Shown here in pieces: positions 34,675 through 43,226 of a DNA stretch of 64,000 nucleotides (position 1 is the stretch's first letter; every line of letters begins with the position of its first letter). Both the position numbers and the translations under genes were made by a program. The DNA is from Pseudomonas moorei (GTDB lineage: Bacteria > Pseudomonadota > Gammaproteobacteria > Pseudomonadales > Pseudomonadaceae), in NCBI RefSeq assembly GCF_008801475.1, contig NZ_VZPP01000019.1:1-64000 (forward strand), read 5' to 3'. The notes beneath the pieces were generated by a model, which worked only from the letters and a program-made list of their open reading frames with translations, did no database searches and was not told where the DNA came from.

Positions 34675-35667
34675 TCAGTCGCCCTCGACCCTGTTTTCGG
34701 GGTTGCCGGCCATCCATGCCGAGATATTGCGCAAGGTGGTCGCGGCAATCGCGCCCAGGGCTTCGCGGGTCAGGAAGGCCTGGTGTGCGGTCACGATCAC
34801 GTTGGGGAACGTCAGCAGTCGCGCCAGCACATCGTCCTGCAATGGCAAGTCGGAGCGATCTTCGAAGAACAGCTGTGCTTCCTCCTCATAGACATCCAGC
34901 CCCAGATAACCCAATTGACCCTCCTTCAAGGCGTCGATCAACGCTGGCGTGTCCACCAGGCCACCGCGTCCGGTGTTGATCAGCATCGCCCCCGGCTGCA
35001 TGTGCGCCAGTGATTCGCGGTTGATCAAATGCTTGCTCTCTTTGTTGAGCGGGCAATGCAAGCTGATGATCTGCGACTCGGCCAGCAGTTGCGGCAAGCT
35101 CAGATAACGAGCGCCCAGTGCCTCGACTTCCGGGTTGGGGAAGGGGTCGTAGGCCAGCAGTTTGCAACCGAAACCGTTCATGATTCTGGCGAAGGTCGCG
35201 CCGATTTGTCCGGTGCCGACCACGCCGACAGTCTTGCCCACCAGGTCGAAGCCGGTCAGGCCGTGCAGGCTGAAATCGCCTTCGCGGGTGCGGTTGTAGG
35301 CGCGGTGCAAGCGACGGTTAAGCGCCAATATCAGGGCTACCGCATGTTCGGCCACCGCATGCGGCGAATAGGCCGGGACGCGCACAATCGCCAGCCCCAG
35401 GCGTTTCGCCGCCGCCAGGTCGACATGGTTGTAGCCGGCCGAGCGCAGGGCGATCAGGCGAGTGCCGCCAGCGGCAAGGCGTTCGAGCACCGGGGCGCCG
35501 AGGTCATCATTGATGAAGGCGCAGACCACCTCGTGGTGCTCCGCCAATGCTGCGGTATCGAGGCTCAGGCGTGCCGATTGAAAGTGCAGCTCGATATCGG
35601 CGGGCAGATCCGCGGCGAGAAAGCTGTCGCGGTCATAAGTCTGGCTGCTGAAAAGAATCGTGCGCAT
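34675..35667 (-). CDS. ldhA: D-lactate dehydrogenase (D-2-hydroxyacid dehydrogenase family)
   Basis: 330 residues. NAD-binding GTGQIG near residue 152, and the catalytic Arg/Glu/His set in ALRSAGYNHVDL, YEEEAQLF and TAHQAFLT. This matches fermentative D-lactate dehydrogenase LdhA, reducing pyruvate. It starts 21 nt after gacS stops on the same strand; the order gacS-ldhA is the P. aeruginosa PA0928-PA0927 order. Confidence 0.92.
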   Translation of the reverse strand: MRTILFSSQTYDRDSFLAADLPADIELHFQSARLSLDTAALAEHHEVVCAFINDDLGAPVLERLAAGGTRLIALRSAGYNHVDLAAAKRLGLAIVRVPAYSPHAVAEHAVALILALNRRLHRAYNRTREGDFSLHGLTGFDLVGKTVGVVGTGQIGATFARIMNGFGCKLLAYDPFPNPEVEALGARYLSLPQLLAESQIISLHCPLNKESKHLINRESLAHMQPGAMLINTGRGGLVDTPALIDALKEGQLGYLGLDVYEEEAQLFFEDRSDLPLQDDVLARLLTFPNVIVTAHQAFLTREALGAIAATTLRNISAWMAGNPENRVEGD

Positions 35668-35688
35668 GCTGTCCTCCTGGAAAGTGCA

Positions 35689-38442
35689 TCAGGCATTGAT
35701 ACGCGCCTGGGCGGCCAGGCGATTGATTGCCCGGTCGAGTTCTTCGAGAGCGCCGAAGGCTTTCGGGTCCTGTTGCTTGAGCAGGGTTTCGCTGCGCTGG
35801 CAGGCAGCGCGCAGTTGTGGAACGCCGCAATAGCGGGTGGCGCCGTGCAGGCGATGGACTCGTTCGATCAGGGCATTGTGGTCGTGGCTTTCCTGCGCCT
35901 GTCGGATCGCTTCACGGTCTGCTTCCAGCGACGCCAGCAACATCGCCAGCATGTCCGCCGCAAGATCGGCCTTGCCGGCGGCCAGGCGCAAACCTTCTTC
36001 GTGATCGAGCACCTGCAATTCAAAGGCACCGCCGTGGCTCTCGCCCGAACGCTCCGGACGCTGGTTGCGCAGCGCCAGGCCACTCCATTTCAGTACCACT
36101 TGCGCCAGCTGCCGCTCGCTGATTGGTTTGGTCAGGTAGTCATCCATGCCGCTTTGCAGCAAGGCGCGTTTTTCGTTGGCCATGGCATGGGCGGTGAGGG
36201 CGACGATGGGCAGCGGCGTGCAATGCCGTTCGCTTTCCCACTGGCGGATCGCTTCCGTGCTTTGACGTCCGTCCATGCCGGGCATCTGCACGTCCATCAG
36301 CACCAGATCGAACGTCTCGTTCTGCACCGCTTTGACGGCGGCATAACCACTTTCCACCGCGAGCACCTTGGCGCCCATGTCTTCGAGCAGGGTTTGCACC
36401 AACAGCAGATTGGCCGGATTGTCGTCGACGCACAGCACCTTCGGCGCACGGCTGGAAACCGGTTCGCCGGGTTCGTTACGCGATTGGCGCGGGTTGACCA
36501 GATCAGACAGCGCGCGACGCAGTTTACGGGTACAGGCCGGTTTGGCCTGCAGTTGGCTGTGGGGGTTGGGAACCGAGAGGTGGAACAGTGTCTGTTCCGT
36601 GGTCGGGCACAGCACCAGCACTTTGCAGCCCAGGTGTTCGAGGTCCCAGATGTACTGGTTGAGGCGTTCCGGCGGCATGTCGTTGCTGGTGACTCCCAGC
36701 ACGGCCAGGTCGATCGCCTGTTCAGTCTGGTGGACGCCGGTTACGCCGTTGGTCAGGCTTTCCAGGTTGTTGAACGGTGTGACGTCGAGGCCGCAGTCTT
36801 CCAGTTGGTGCTGCAACGCCTGGCGGGCCAGTTCGTGGTTTTCCAGTACCGCCACCCGCCGTCCAAGCAACGGTGGGCCGGGCAGGTCCTCGGTATCGTC
36901 GCGGGTCTTGGGCAGGTTGAGGCTGATCCAGAATTCCGATCCCTCGCCCGGCGTACTGTCAACGCCGATCTCTCCCCCCATCTGTTCGATCAGGCGCTTG
37001 GAGATCACCAGCCTCAGCCCCGTGCCGCCAGGTTGTCGCGACAGCGAATTATCGGCCTGGCTGAAGGCCTGGAACAGCGCGCGCACGTCCTGGTTCGACA
37101 GGCCGATGCCGGTGTCCTGAATGCTGATGCGCAACTGCACGCTGTCTTCGTGTTCTTCTTCGAGCATGGCCCGGGCGACGATAGTGCCTTCGCGGGTGAA
37201 CTTGATCGCGTTGCTCACAAGGTTGGTGAGGATCTGCTTGAGGCGCAGCGGGTCGCCCACCAGTGACAGTGGCGTGTCGCGGTAAACCAGGCTCACCAGC
37301 TCTAGCTGTTTGGCATGGGCGGCTGGGGCGAGGATGGTCAGGGTGTCCTGCAGCAAGTCGCGCAGATTGAACGGAATATGGTCGAGCACCAGTTTGCCGG
37401 CCTCGATTTTCGAGAAGTCGAGGATTTCGTTGATGATGCCCAGCAGGCTGTCGGCGGACTTTTCGATGGTGCCCAGGTAGTCGAGCTGGCGCGGGGTCAA
37501 TTCGCTTTTTTGCAGCAGATGAGTGAAACCGAGGATGCCGTTGAGCGGCGTGCGGATTTCATGGCTCATGTTGGCGAGGAACTCGGATTTGATCCGGCTC
37601 GCCTCCAGCGCTTCCTTGCGCGCCAGATCGAGTTCGATGTTCTGGATTTCGATGGTTTCGAGGTTCTGGCGCACGTCTTCGGTGGCCTGATCGATGCTGT
37701 GCTGCAATTCTTCCTGGGCATTTTGCAGGGTGCCGGCCATGCGGTTGATCCCTGACGCCAGTTCATCCAGCTCCTGGCTGCCGAGGGGCGGCAGACGGGT
37801 TTCCAGATGTCCGTCCTTGAGCTGAGCCACGGCTTGCTTGATCTGACTCAGCGGCCGATTGATGGTGCGGCCCATACGCAATGCCAGCAGCGCCGCGCCG
37901 CTCAGGCCGGCTGCAATCATCAGCAGGCTGGCAAACAGGCTGCGGTAGCCGCGTAGCAGCATGCTGTTATGGGACAGTTCGAGTTCGACCCAGCCCAGGA
38001 GGCGGTCGGTTTCATCGGGAATCAGGTCGCCGGCCAGGTTGCGGTGTTTGCCGAAAACCGGCAACAGGTAGCGCGTGGCGTCACTGCCGCTGCGGCGCAG
38101 CATCTGCGTACCATCGCCCGACGGTGTCTGGGTGACCATGGTGGGGCCGGCGTGGGCCAGCGGCGTACGGTCCGGTGCGAGGAAGGTCACGGCACGCACA
38201 TCCGGTTGCTCCAGGGACTGCGTGGCGATGCGCTCCAGCAGTTCGCTGTTCTTGTGTCCCATGGCCGGGGCCACCAGCGGTGCCAGTTGCTCGGCGATCA
38301 TTTCGCCGCGCTGCATGAGTTGGGTTTGCAGGTCGGATTGCTGCATCCAGGTAAAATAGCCGCCCAGGACCAACGCCATCAGGCTGGTCGGCAATAGAGT
38401 CAGCAACAGCACGCGGCCTTTAATTCCCAGATTCTTGAGCAC
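35689..38442 (-). CDS. gacS: hybrid sensor kinase GacS, with an abnormal G2 box
   Basis: 917 residues, the published P. fluorescens length. Transmembrane helix about 10-32, periplasmic domain 33-165, second helix about 168-190, HAMP, H-box H294 (SHEIRTPLNG), N-box NLVSNAIKF, G1 DTGIGL, receiver with D717 (LMDVQMPG), and Hpt with H863 (HRLHG); all three phosphorelay residues sit at known numbers. GacS phosphorylates GacA to drive RsmY/RsmZ. The G2 box reads GGTGLRLVIS: residue 477 is Arg (codon AGG, 37012-37014) where Gly is expected. The frame is otherwise intact. The start is GTG 38442 with AGGAG upstream. Confidence 0.96.
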   Translation of the reverse strand: MLKNLGIKGRVLLLTLLPTSLMALVLGGYFTWMQQSDLQTQLMQRGEMIAEQLAPLVAPAMGHKNSELLERIATQSLEQPDVRAVTFLAPDRTPLAHAGPTMVTQTPSGDGTQMLRRSGSDATRYLLPVFGKHRNLAGDLIPDETDRLLGWVELELSHNSMLLRGYRSLFASLLMIAAGLSGAALLALRMGRTINRPLSQIKQAVAQLKDGHLETRLPPLGSQELDELASGINRMAGTLQNAQEELQHSIDQATEDVRQNLETIEIQNIELDLARKEALEASRIKSEFLANMSHEIRTPLNGILGFTHLLQKSELTPRQLDYLGTIEKSADSLLGIINEILDFSKIEAGKLVLDHIPFNLRDLLQDTLTILAPAAHAKQLELVSLVYRDTPLSLVGDPLRLKQILTNLVSNAIKFTREGTIVARAMLEEEHEDSVQLRISIQDTGIGLSNQDVRALFQAFSQADNSLSRQPGGTGLRLVISKRLIEQMGGEIGVDSTPGEGSEFWISLNLPKTRDDTEDLPGPPLLGRRVAVLENHELARQALQHQLEDCGLDVTPFNNLESLTNGVTGVHQTEQAIDLAVLGVTSNDMPPERLNQYIWDLEHLGCKVLVLCPTTEQTLFHLSVPNPHSQLQAKPACTRKLRRALSDLVNPRQSRNEPGEPVSSRAPKVLCVDDNPANLLLVQTLLEDMGAKVLAVESGYAAVKAVQNETFDLVLMDVQMPGMDGRQSTEAIRQWESERHCTPLPIVALTAHAMANEKRALLQSGMDDYLTKPISERQLAQVVLKWSGLALRNQRPERSGESHGGAFELQVLDHEEGLRLAAGKADLAADMLAMLLASLEADREAIRQAQESHDHNALIERVHRLHGATRYCGVPQLRAACQRSETLLKQQDPKAFGALEELDRAINRLAAQARINA

Positions 38443-38630
38443 GCACTTCTCCTGCATCCCGCTATTTATAGAGCTGCACGTGCGTCCGGCACGCGCCACT
38501 TGCGCAGTGTAGCGATTTGCAGGCAGGCAATCTTCGTAAAATTGTTGTCGTCATTCATCGCTCATCCTGGCGTCTTTTCGTTCAGCTCAAGCCCTTGGGT
38601 TGCCGTGGACGGTGCAATCTTGAATAATTA

Positions 38631-38649
38631 TCAACTGAGAATTATTTGC
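38631..38649 (+). promoter_or_regulatory. Fur-box-like site before the two-component pair
   Basis: TCAACTGAGAATTATTTGC matches the Pseudomonas-type Fur box GCAAATGAGAATCATTTGC at 16 of 19 positions. Further AT-rich sequence to the left (AATAATTATC from 38624) suggests overlapping boxes. It is 8 nt before the regulator's ATG, so Fur bound there would block expression when iron is plentiful. Confidence 0.65.
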
Positions 38650-38657
38650 AGATACTC

Positions 38658-39377
38658 ATGACGCCTATTGCAGTTGGCCATCCACGTATCCTCTCCATTG
38701 AAGACGACCTCGTCCTCGGTGCATATGTTCACGAACATCTGGGTCGCAGCGGCTTTCAGGTGACCTGGTGCCAGAACGGCCAGGAAGGTCTGAAGGTTGC
38801 CCGCGAGCAAGCCTTCGATGTGGTGCTGATGGATATTTTGCTGCCAGGCCTGGACGGGCTGTCGGTGTTGACGCAACTGCGCCGCAGTCATTCCACTCCG
38901 GTCGTGCTGATGTCGGCGCTTGGCGCCGAAGAGGATCGCATCAGCGGCTTTCGCCTCGGGGCCGATGACTACTTGCCCAAACCCTTCAGCATGGTGGAGT
39001 TGCGGGTGCGCATTGAAGCGATCCTGCGCCGGGTCGCGCTCGACCGTCGGCCGATGCCGACAGCGGTTACCCCCTCGATGGACAGCCTGCATTTCGACGA
39101 TGAACGCTTCGACGTGTTTTATACCGGGCAGGCCGCGGGCCTGACCCGCAGCGAATATCGACTGCTGGAAACCCTGGACCGCCATGGCGATGACGTGTTG
39201 AGCAAGGCCTTCCTTTATCAGCATGTACTGCAACGAGGCTACGCCGCCCATGACCGTAGTCTGGACATGCACATCAGTCAGATTCGCCGCAAGCTCAAGG
39301 CCATCGGCTACACCGAGCGTGAACTGCGCACGGTCTGGGGCAAGGGCTACATCCTGAGTGCCACCGATGACCTGTAA
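38658..39377 (+). CDS. OmpR-family response regulator (PirR/PfeR-like)
   Basis: 239 residues. Receiver with the acidic pair in SIEDD, phosphoacceptor D59 in LMDILLPG and Lys in DDYLPKPF; winged helix with MHISQIRRKLKAIG and VWGKGYIL. I chose the ATG at 38658; a TTG at 38646 is possible. Its place between gacS and cysM equals PA0929 (PirR, ferric enterobactin uptake) in P. aeruginosa, and a Fur-like box precedes it, but the receptor gene pirA does not follow. The iron role is inferred. Confidence 0.88.
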   Translation: MTPIAVGHPRILSIEDDLVLGAYVHEHLGRSGFQVTWCQNGQEGLKVAREQAFDVVLMDILLPGLDGLSVLTQLRRSHSTPVVLMSALGAEEDRISGFRLGADDYLPKPFSMVELRVRIEAILRRVALDRRPMPTAVTPSMDSLHFDDERFDVFYTGQAAGLTRSEYRLLETLDRHGDDVLSKAFLYQHVLQRGYAAHDRSLDMHISQIRRKLKAIGYTERELRTVWGKGYILSATDDL

Positions 39378-40761
39378 CTTTCCGGGACGGCATTCGCTGT
39401 TCTGGAAGCTGGCTTGCCTGTTGGTGGCGTTCTGTCTGCTGATGATCTGGTTGAGCTGGTCCTGGGGCCGCTACATGGAAGAGCAAAACCAGTATCTGTC
39501 GGATAAGGCTCGCAACACCTTGAGACGCTATGCCGCCGAAGCCGAGCAAGCGTGGCAACAGGGGCAGCAGGCGGGCGTCGATCGCTGGCTGAAAAATATG
39601 CGCCAGCAGGAATCCGGCTGGGTTGGCGTCATCGATGGAGATTTGCAGTCGCTCAGTAGCCACCCCCTGAGCGACGAGGAAGTCCAGCAGCTGACCTTTC
39701 TGCGCCGTATCGATTGGCCCATTCACCGCAAAGGCCTGCCATGGCTGCGTCTGCCGTTTCCCGGCGATCCGTACGCCGGCAGTCTGGTGATTGAATTGCC
39801 CCAGCGGTACATGCCCGGGCGCTACACAGTTTTCTGGCGGGTGATCACCAATGGGGTGATTCCTGGGCTGTTCACCCTGCTGCTGTGCGTGGGGCTTTAC
39901 CGTTTACTGGTGGTGCCGCTCAATCACCTGCGTGAACAGGCCAATGCCTGGCGTGCCGACCAGTTGAATGTGCGGCTGTCGAGTCGCACCACCAATCGTG
40001 CGGATGAATTGGGTGAGTTGGGCAGGGCCTTCGATCACATGTCCGAACGCCTGCAAAGTACGGTGGCCTTGCAACAGCAATTGCTGCGCGACCTGTCCCA
40101 CGAATTGCGCACGCCACTCAGTCGCCTGAGAGTTGCCAGTGAAAGCGAGCAGGGGCTGGAGCCATTGCGCGAACGCATTGGCCGTGAGGTCGATGGCATG
40201 CAGCGTCTGGTGGAAGACACGCTGCAACTGGCCTGGCTCGACACCGGGCGCACTCGACTGCCCGATGAAGCGATCCAGATTCAGGCGCTGTGGGAAATGC
40301 TCATGGAAAACGCCTGTTATGAAAGTGGCTGGCCCGAAGCGCAGCTGCGATGTTTAGTGGATGCGTCTTGCTGGGTACGCGGCCATCTCAACACCCTGGC
40401 CCAGGCCCTGGAAAACATACTGCGTAACGCCATTCGACATTCACCCGCAGGCGGCATTGTCCACCTCGGCGGTCGGCGTGATGGCCGCTACTGGCATTTA
40501 TGGCTGGAAGATCAGGGCGGTGGCGTGGCGCAAGATGATCTGGAGCGGATTTTCCGGCCGTTCACTCGGCTCGATGGCTCGCGGCGGGGGAATGGCGGGT
40601 TTGGGTTGGGGTTGAGCATCGCGAGGAATGCAGTGCTGCGTCAGGGTGGGACAATCTGGGCGGAGAATACCGGGAAGGGGCTGCGGATGAATATGCGCTT
40701 GTTGGCCGATGACGCGGTCGAGAGCACCCACCTTCTGCAAATTCCGCCCTTATACCCATAA
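39367..40761 (+). CDS. membrane sensor histidine kinase (PirS/PfeS-like)
   Basis: 464 residues. Helix about 12-32, periplasmic domain about 33-160, second helix about 163-183, HAMP to about 236, H-box H245 in LSHELRTPLSRL, N-box LENILRNAIRH, G1 DQGGGVAQ, G2 GGFGLGLSIA. The G1 box (DQGGGV) is slightly unusual but keeps the first Asp. The ATG at 39367 overlaps the regulator's end by 11 nt; a GTG at 39358 is an alternative. Signal unknown. Confidence 0.9.
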   Translation: MTCNFPGRHSLFWKLACLLVAFCLLMIWLSWSWGRYMEEQNQYLSDKARNTLRRYAAEAEQAWQQGQQAGVDRWLKNMRQQESGWVGVIDGDLQSLSSHPLSDEEVQQLTFLRRIDWPIHRKGLPWLRLPFPGDPYAGSLVIELPQRYMPGRYTVFWRVITNGVIPGLFTLLLCVGLYRLLVVPLNHLREQANAWRADQLNVRLSSRTTNRADELGELGRAFDHMSERLQSTVALQQQLLRDLSHELRTPLSRLRVASESEQGLEPLRERIGREVDGMQRLVEDTLQLAWLDTGRTRLPDEAIQIQALWEMLMENACYESGWPEAQLRCLVDASCWVRGHLNTLAQALENILRNAIRHSPAGGIVHLGGRRDGRYWHLWLEDQGGGVAQDDLERIFRPFTRLDGSRRGNGGFGLGLSIARNAVLRQGGTIWAENTGKGLRMNMRLLADDAVESTHLLQIPPLYP

Positions 40762-40848
40762 GCCATAAGCACCACACTTTGCGTGATATGGCCTGACCCG
40801 GTTTGCCGGTATGATAGGCGCCCCCGCAGTCTGGATTGCGAATACGCC

Positions 40849-41751
40849 ATGACCTTGCAGTACCCAACCATCGCCGATTGCGTCGGCAACACTCCGCTGG
40901 TCCGTTTGCAGCGCTTGCCTGGCAACACCAGCAACACCCTTTTGCTCAAGCTCGAAGGGAACAACCCGGCGGGTTCGGTCAAGGACCGTCCGGCGCTGTC
41001 GATGATCACCCGCGCCGAACTGCGCGGGCAGATCCACGCCGGCGATACGCTGATCGAAGCGACCTCGGGTAATACCGGGATCGCCTTGGCCATGGCTGCC
41101 GCGATCAAGGGTTACAAGATGATCCTGATCATGCCGGACAACTCCAGTGCCGAACGCAAGGCCGCGATGACCGCCTACGGTGCCGAGCTGATTCTGGTCA
41201 GCCAGGAAGAAGGCATGGAAGGCGCCCGCGACCTTGCCCAGCGCATGGAGGCCGAAGGCCGTGGCAAGGTGCTGGATCAGTTCGCCAACGGCGACAATCC
41301 CGAGGCGCACTACACCACCACTGGCCCGGAAATCTGGCGCCAGACCCAGGGCACCATCACCCATTTCGTCAGCTCCATGGGCACCACCGGCACGATCATG
41401 GGCGTCTCGCGCTATTTGAAAGAGCAGAGCGAGAGCGTGCAGATCATCGGCTTGCAGCCAATGGAAGGTTCGGCGATCCCGGGCATCCGTCGCTGGCCGC
41501 AGGAATATCTGCCGAAGATCTACCAGGCCGATCGGGTGGACCGTATCGTCGACATGGCCCAAAGCGAAGCCGAAGACGTGACCCGACGCCTGGCCCGCGA
41601 AGAAGGCATTTTCTGCGGCGTATCCTCGGGCGGTGCCGTGGCGGCGATGCTGCGTCTGTCAAAAGAAGTTGAAAACGCGGTGATCGTGGCGATCATCTGC
41701 GACCGTGGCGACCGATACCTGTCGACCGGCATTTTCGACGCGCCCAACTGA
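40849..41751 (+). CDS. cysM: cysteine synthase B (O-acetylserine sulfhydrylase)
   Basis: 300 residues. PLP lysine K45 in NNPAGSVKDRPA, the ATSGNTGIALA substrate loop and the GTTGTIMG phosphate loop; length and GNNPAGSVKDR fit CysM rather than CysK. It makes cysteine from O-acetylserine and sulfide or thiosulfate. I chose the ATG at 40849 (MTLQYPTIAD). Its stop overlaps the rlmD start (TGATG). Confidence 0.95.
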   Translation: MTLQYPTIADCVGNTPLVRLQRLPGNTSNTLLLKLEGNNPAGSVKDRPALSMITRAELRGQIHAGDTLIEATSGNTGIALAMAAAIKGYKMILIMPDNSSAERKAAMTAYGAELILVSQEEGMEGARDLAQRMEAEGRGKVLDQFANGDNPEAHYTTTGPEIWRQTQGTITHFVSSMGTTGTIMGVSRYLKEQSESVQIIGLQPMEGSAIPGIRRWPQEYLPKIYQADRVDRIVDMAQSEAEDVTRRLAREEGIFCGVSSGGAVAAMLRLSKEVENAVIVAIICDRGDRYLSTGIFDAPN

Positions 41752-43103
41752 TGGCCAAGCACGAAAGAGGCCTGCGCTTCCAGCCCACCGGCGGCAGCAA
41801 GGCCCCGCAAGTCCCGACCGGCAAAAAGCAGCGCCTGACCATCGAGCGCCTGGCCAATGACGGTCGCGGCATCGCGTTTTTCGAAGGCCGCACCTGGTTC
41901 GTCATCGGCGCGTTGGCCGGTGAAGAAATCGAGGCGCGCGTGCTCGGTGCCCACGGCAAAGTGGTCGAGGCGCGCACCGAACGGGTGTTCAAGGCCAGCG
42001 AACTGCGCCGCCCGATGCCGTGCGCCCATGCCGGCCGCTGCGGTGGTTGCAGCGTGCAGCATCTGCCGCACAACGAACAACTTGCCCTGAAACAGCGCAT
42101 GCTCGCCGAGCAATTATCGAAGGTCGCTGGCGTCGAACCCGAAGAATGGGCGGCTCCTTTGAGCGGTCCTGAATTCGCTTATCGTCGCCGAGCCCGAGTG
42201 GCTGTGCGCTGGGACATGAAGGCGAAAAAGCTCGAAGTGGGTTTCCGCGCCGCCGGCAGCCAGGACATCGTCGCCATTGATCAATGCCCGGTGCTGGTAC
42301 AACCCTTGCAACCCATCATGGCCGGTTTGCCGGAAATGCTGCGGCGCTTGAGCAAGCCTCAGGCACTCGGTCATGTGGAGTTGTTCAGCGGTTCATCGCT
42401 GGCCGTGTTGCTGCGGCACATGGCGCCGTTGTCCGAAAGTGACATGACTATCCTCAAGGATTTCTGCGCGTTGCATGAAGCCCAGTTGTGGCTGCACGGT
42501 GACGGCGAGCCGCAACCGGTCGAGGCCGATCAGTCGTTGGGCTATCGCCTGGAACCGTGGAATCTGGAGCTGGCGTATCGGCCCGGGGATTTCATTCAGG
42601 TCAATGCCGGGGTCAACGAAGCGATGGTTGCCCAGGCGCTGGCATGGTTGAAGCCAACTGCGGATGAACGCGTTCTCGACCTGTTCTGTGGCCTGGGCAA
42701 CTTTGCCTTGCCGCTGGCGCAGACTGTACGTGAGGTGGTGGCAGTGGAAGGGGTGCAGGTGATGGTCGAGCGGGCAGCCGCGAACGCCGTTAGCAATAAT
42801 CTGCATAACGCAAAGTTTTTTCAGGCCGATTTATCCCAGCCTTTGACCGACGCCGAATGGGCCGCCGAAGGCTTTTGTGCGGTACTCTTGGACCCACCCC
42901 GTGACGGTGCTTTCGAGGTAGTGCGCAAGCTTAAATCTCTGGGCGCCGAACGGTTGGTGTATGTATCGTGCAACCCGGCAACTTTGGCGCGCGACACGGT
43001 CGAATTGATCAAGCAGGGCTACCGGTTAAAACGTGCCGGGATTCTCGATATGTTTCCTCAAACGGCACATGTCGAGGCCATGGCGTTATTTGAAGCGAGC
43101 TAG
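41751..43103 (+). CDS. rlmD: 23S rRNA (uracil-1939-C5)-methyltransferase RlmD
   Basis: 450 residues. N-terminal TRAM domain (about 20-80); iron-sulfur cluster cysteines in CAHAGRCGGC (about 84-93) with a fourth in DQCPVL; SAM domain with FCGLGNFALPLA; catalytic Cys in YVSCNPATLARD. It methylates U1939 of 23S rRNA. It overlaps the cysM stop by 1 nt, and the order cysM-rlmD-relA is the usual Pseudomonas order. Confidence 0.95.
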   Translation: MAKHERGLRFQPTGGSKAPQVPTGKKQRLTIERLANDGRGIAFFEGRTWFVIGALAGEEIEARVLGAHGKVVEARTERVFKASELRRPMPCAHAGRCGGCSVQHLPHNEQLALKQRMLAEQLSKVAGVEPEEWAAPLSGPEFAYRRRARVAVRWDMKAKKLEVGFRAAGSQDIVAIDQCPVLVQPLQPIMAGLPEMLRRLSKPQALGHVELFSGSSLAVLLRHMAPLSESDMTILKDFCALHEAQLWLHGDGEPQPVEADQSLGYRLEPWNLELAYRPGDFIQVNAGVNEAMVAQALAWLKPTADERVLDLFCGLGNFALPLAQTVREVVAVEGVQVMVERAAANAVSNNLHNAKFFQADLSQPLTDAEWAAEGFCAVLLDPPRDGAFEVVRKLKSLGAERLVYVSCNPATLARDTVELIKQGYRLKRAGILDMFPQTAHVEAMALFEAS

Positions 43104-43226
43104 GAAGGCTCGTCTGGTCCGACTGGCCCGCCCGTGCAGCCGCGCACCAGCCCGACGTGGGCTCATGGGCATCGAAGGTCAGCGATTTTGACGCATTGAA
43201 TCTGCGTCGTAGGGAAGGTAAGCAAG

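Noticed and set aside
35029..37266. 745-codon open frame opposite gacS and ldhA
   Set aside because: It spans the junction of two clear genes and has no recognisable domain or ribosome site.
38442..38499. Longer GacS start (ATG at 38499, 19 more residues)
   Set aside because: The GTG at 38442 has AGGAG at good distance, gives the published length of 917 and puts H294, D717 and H863 at their known numbers.
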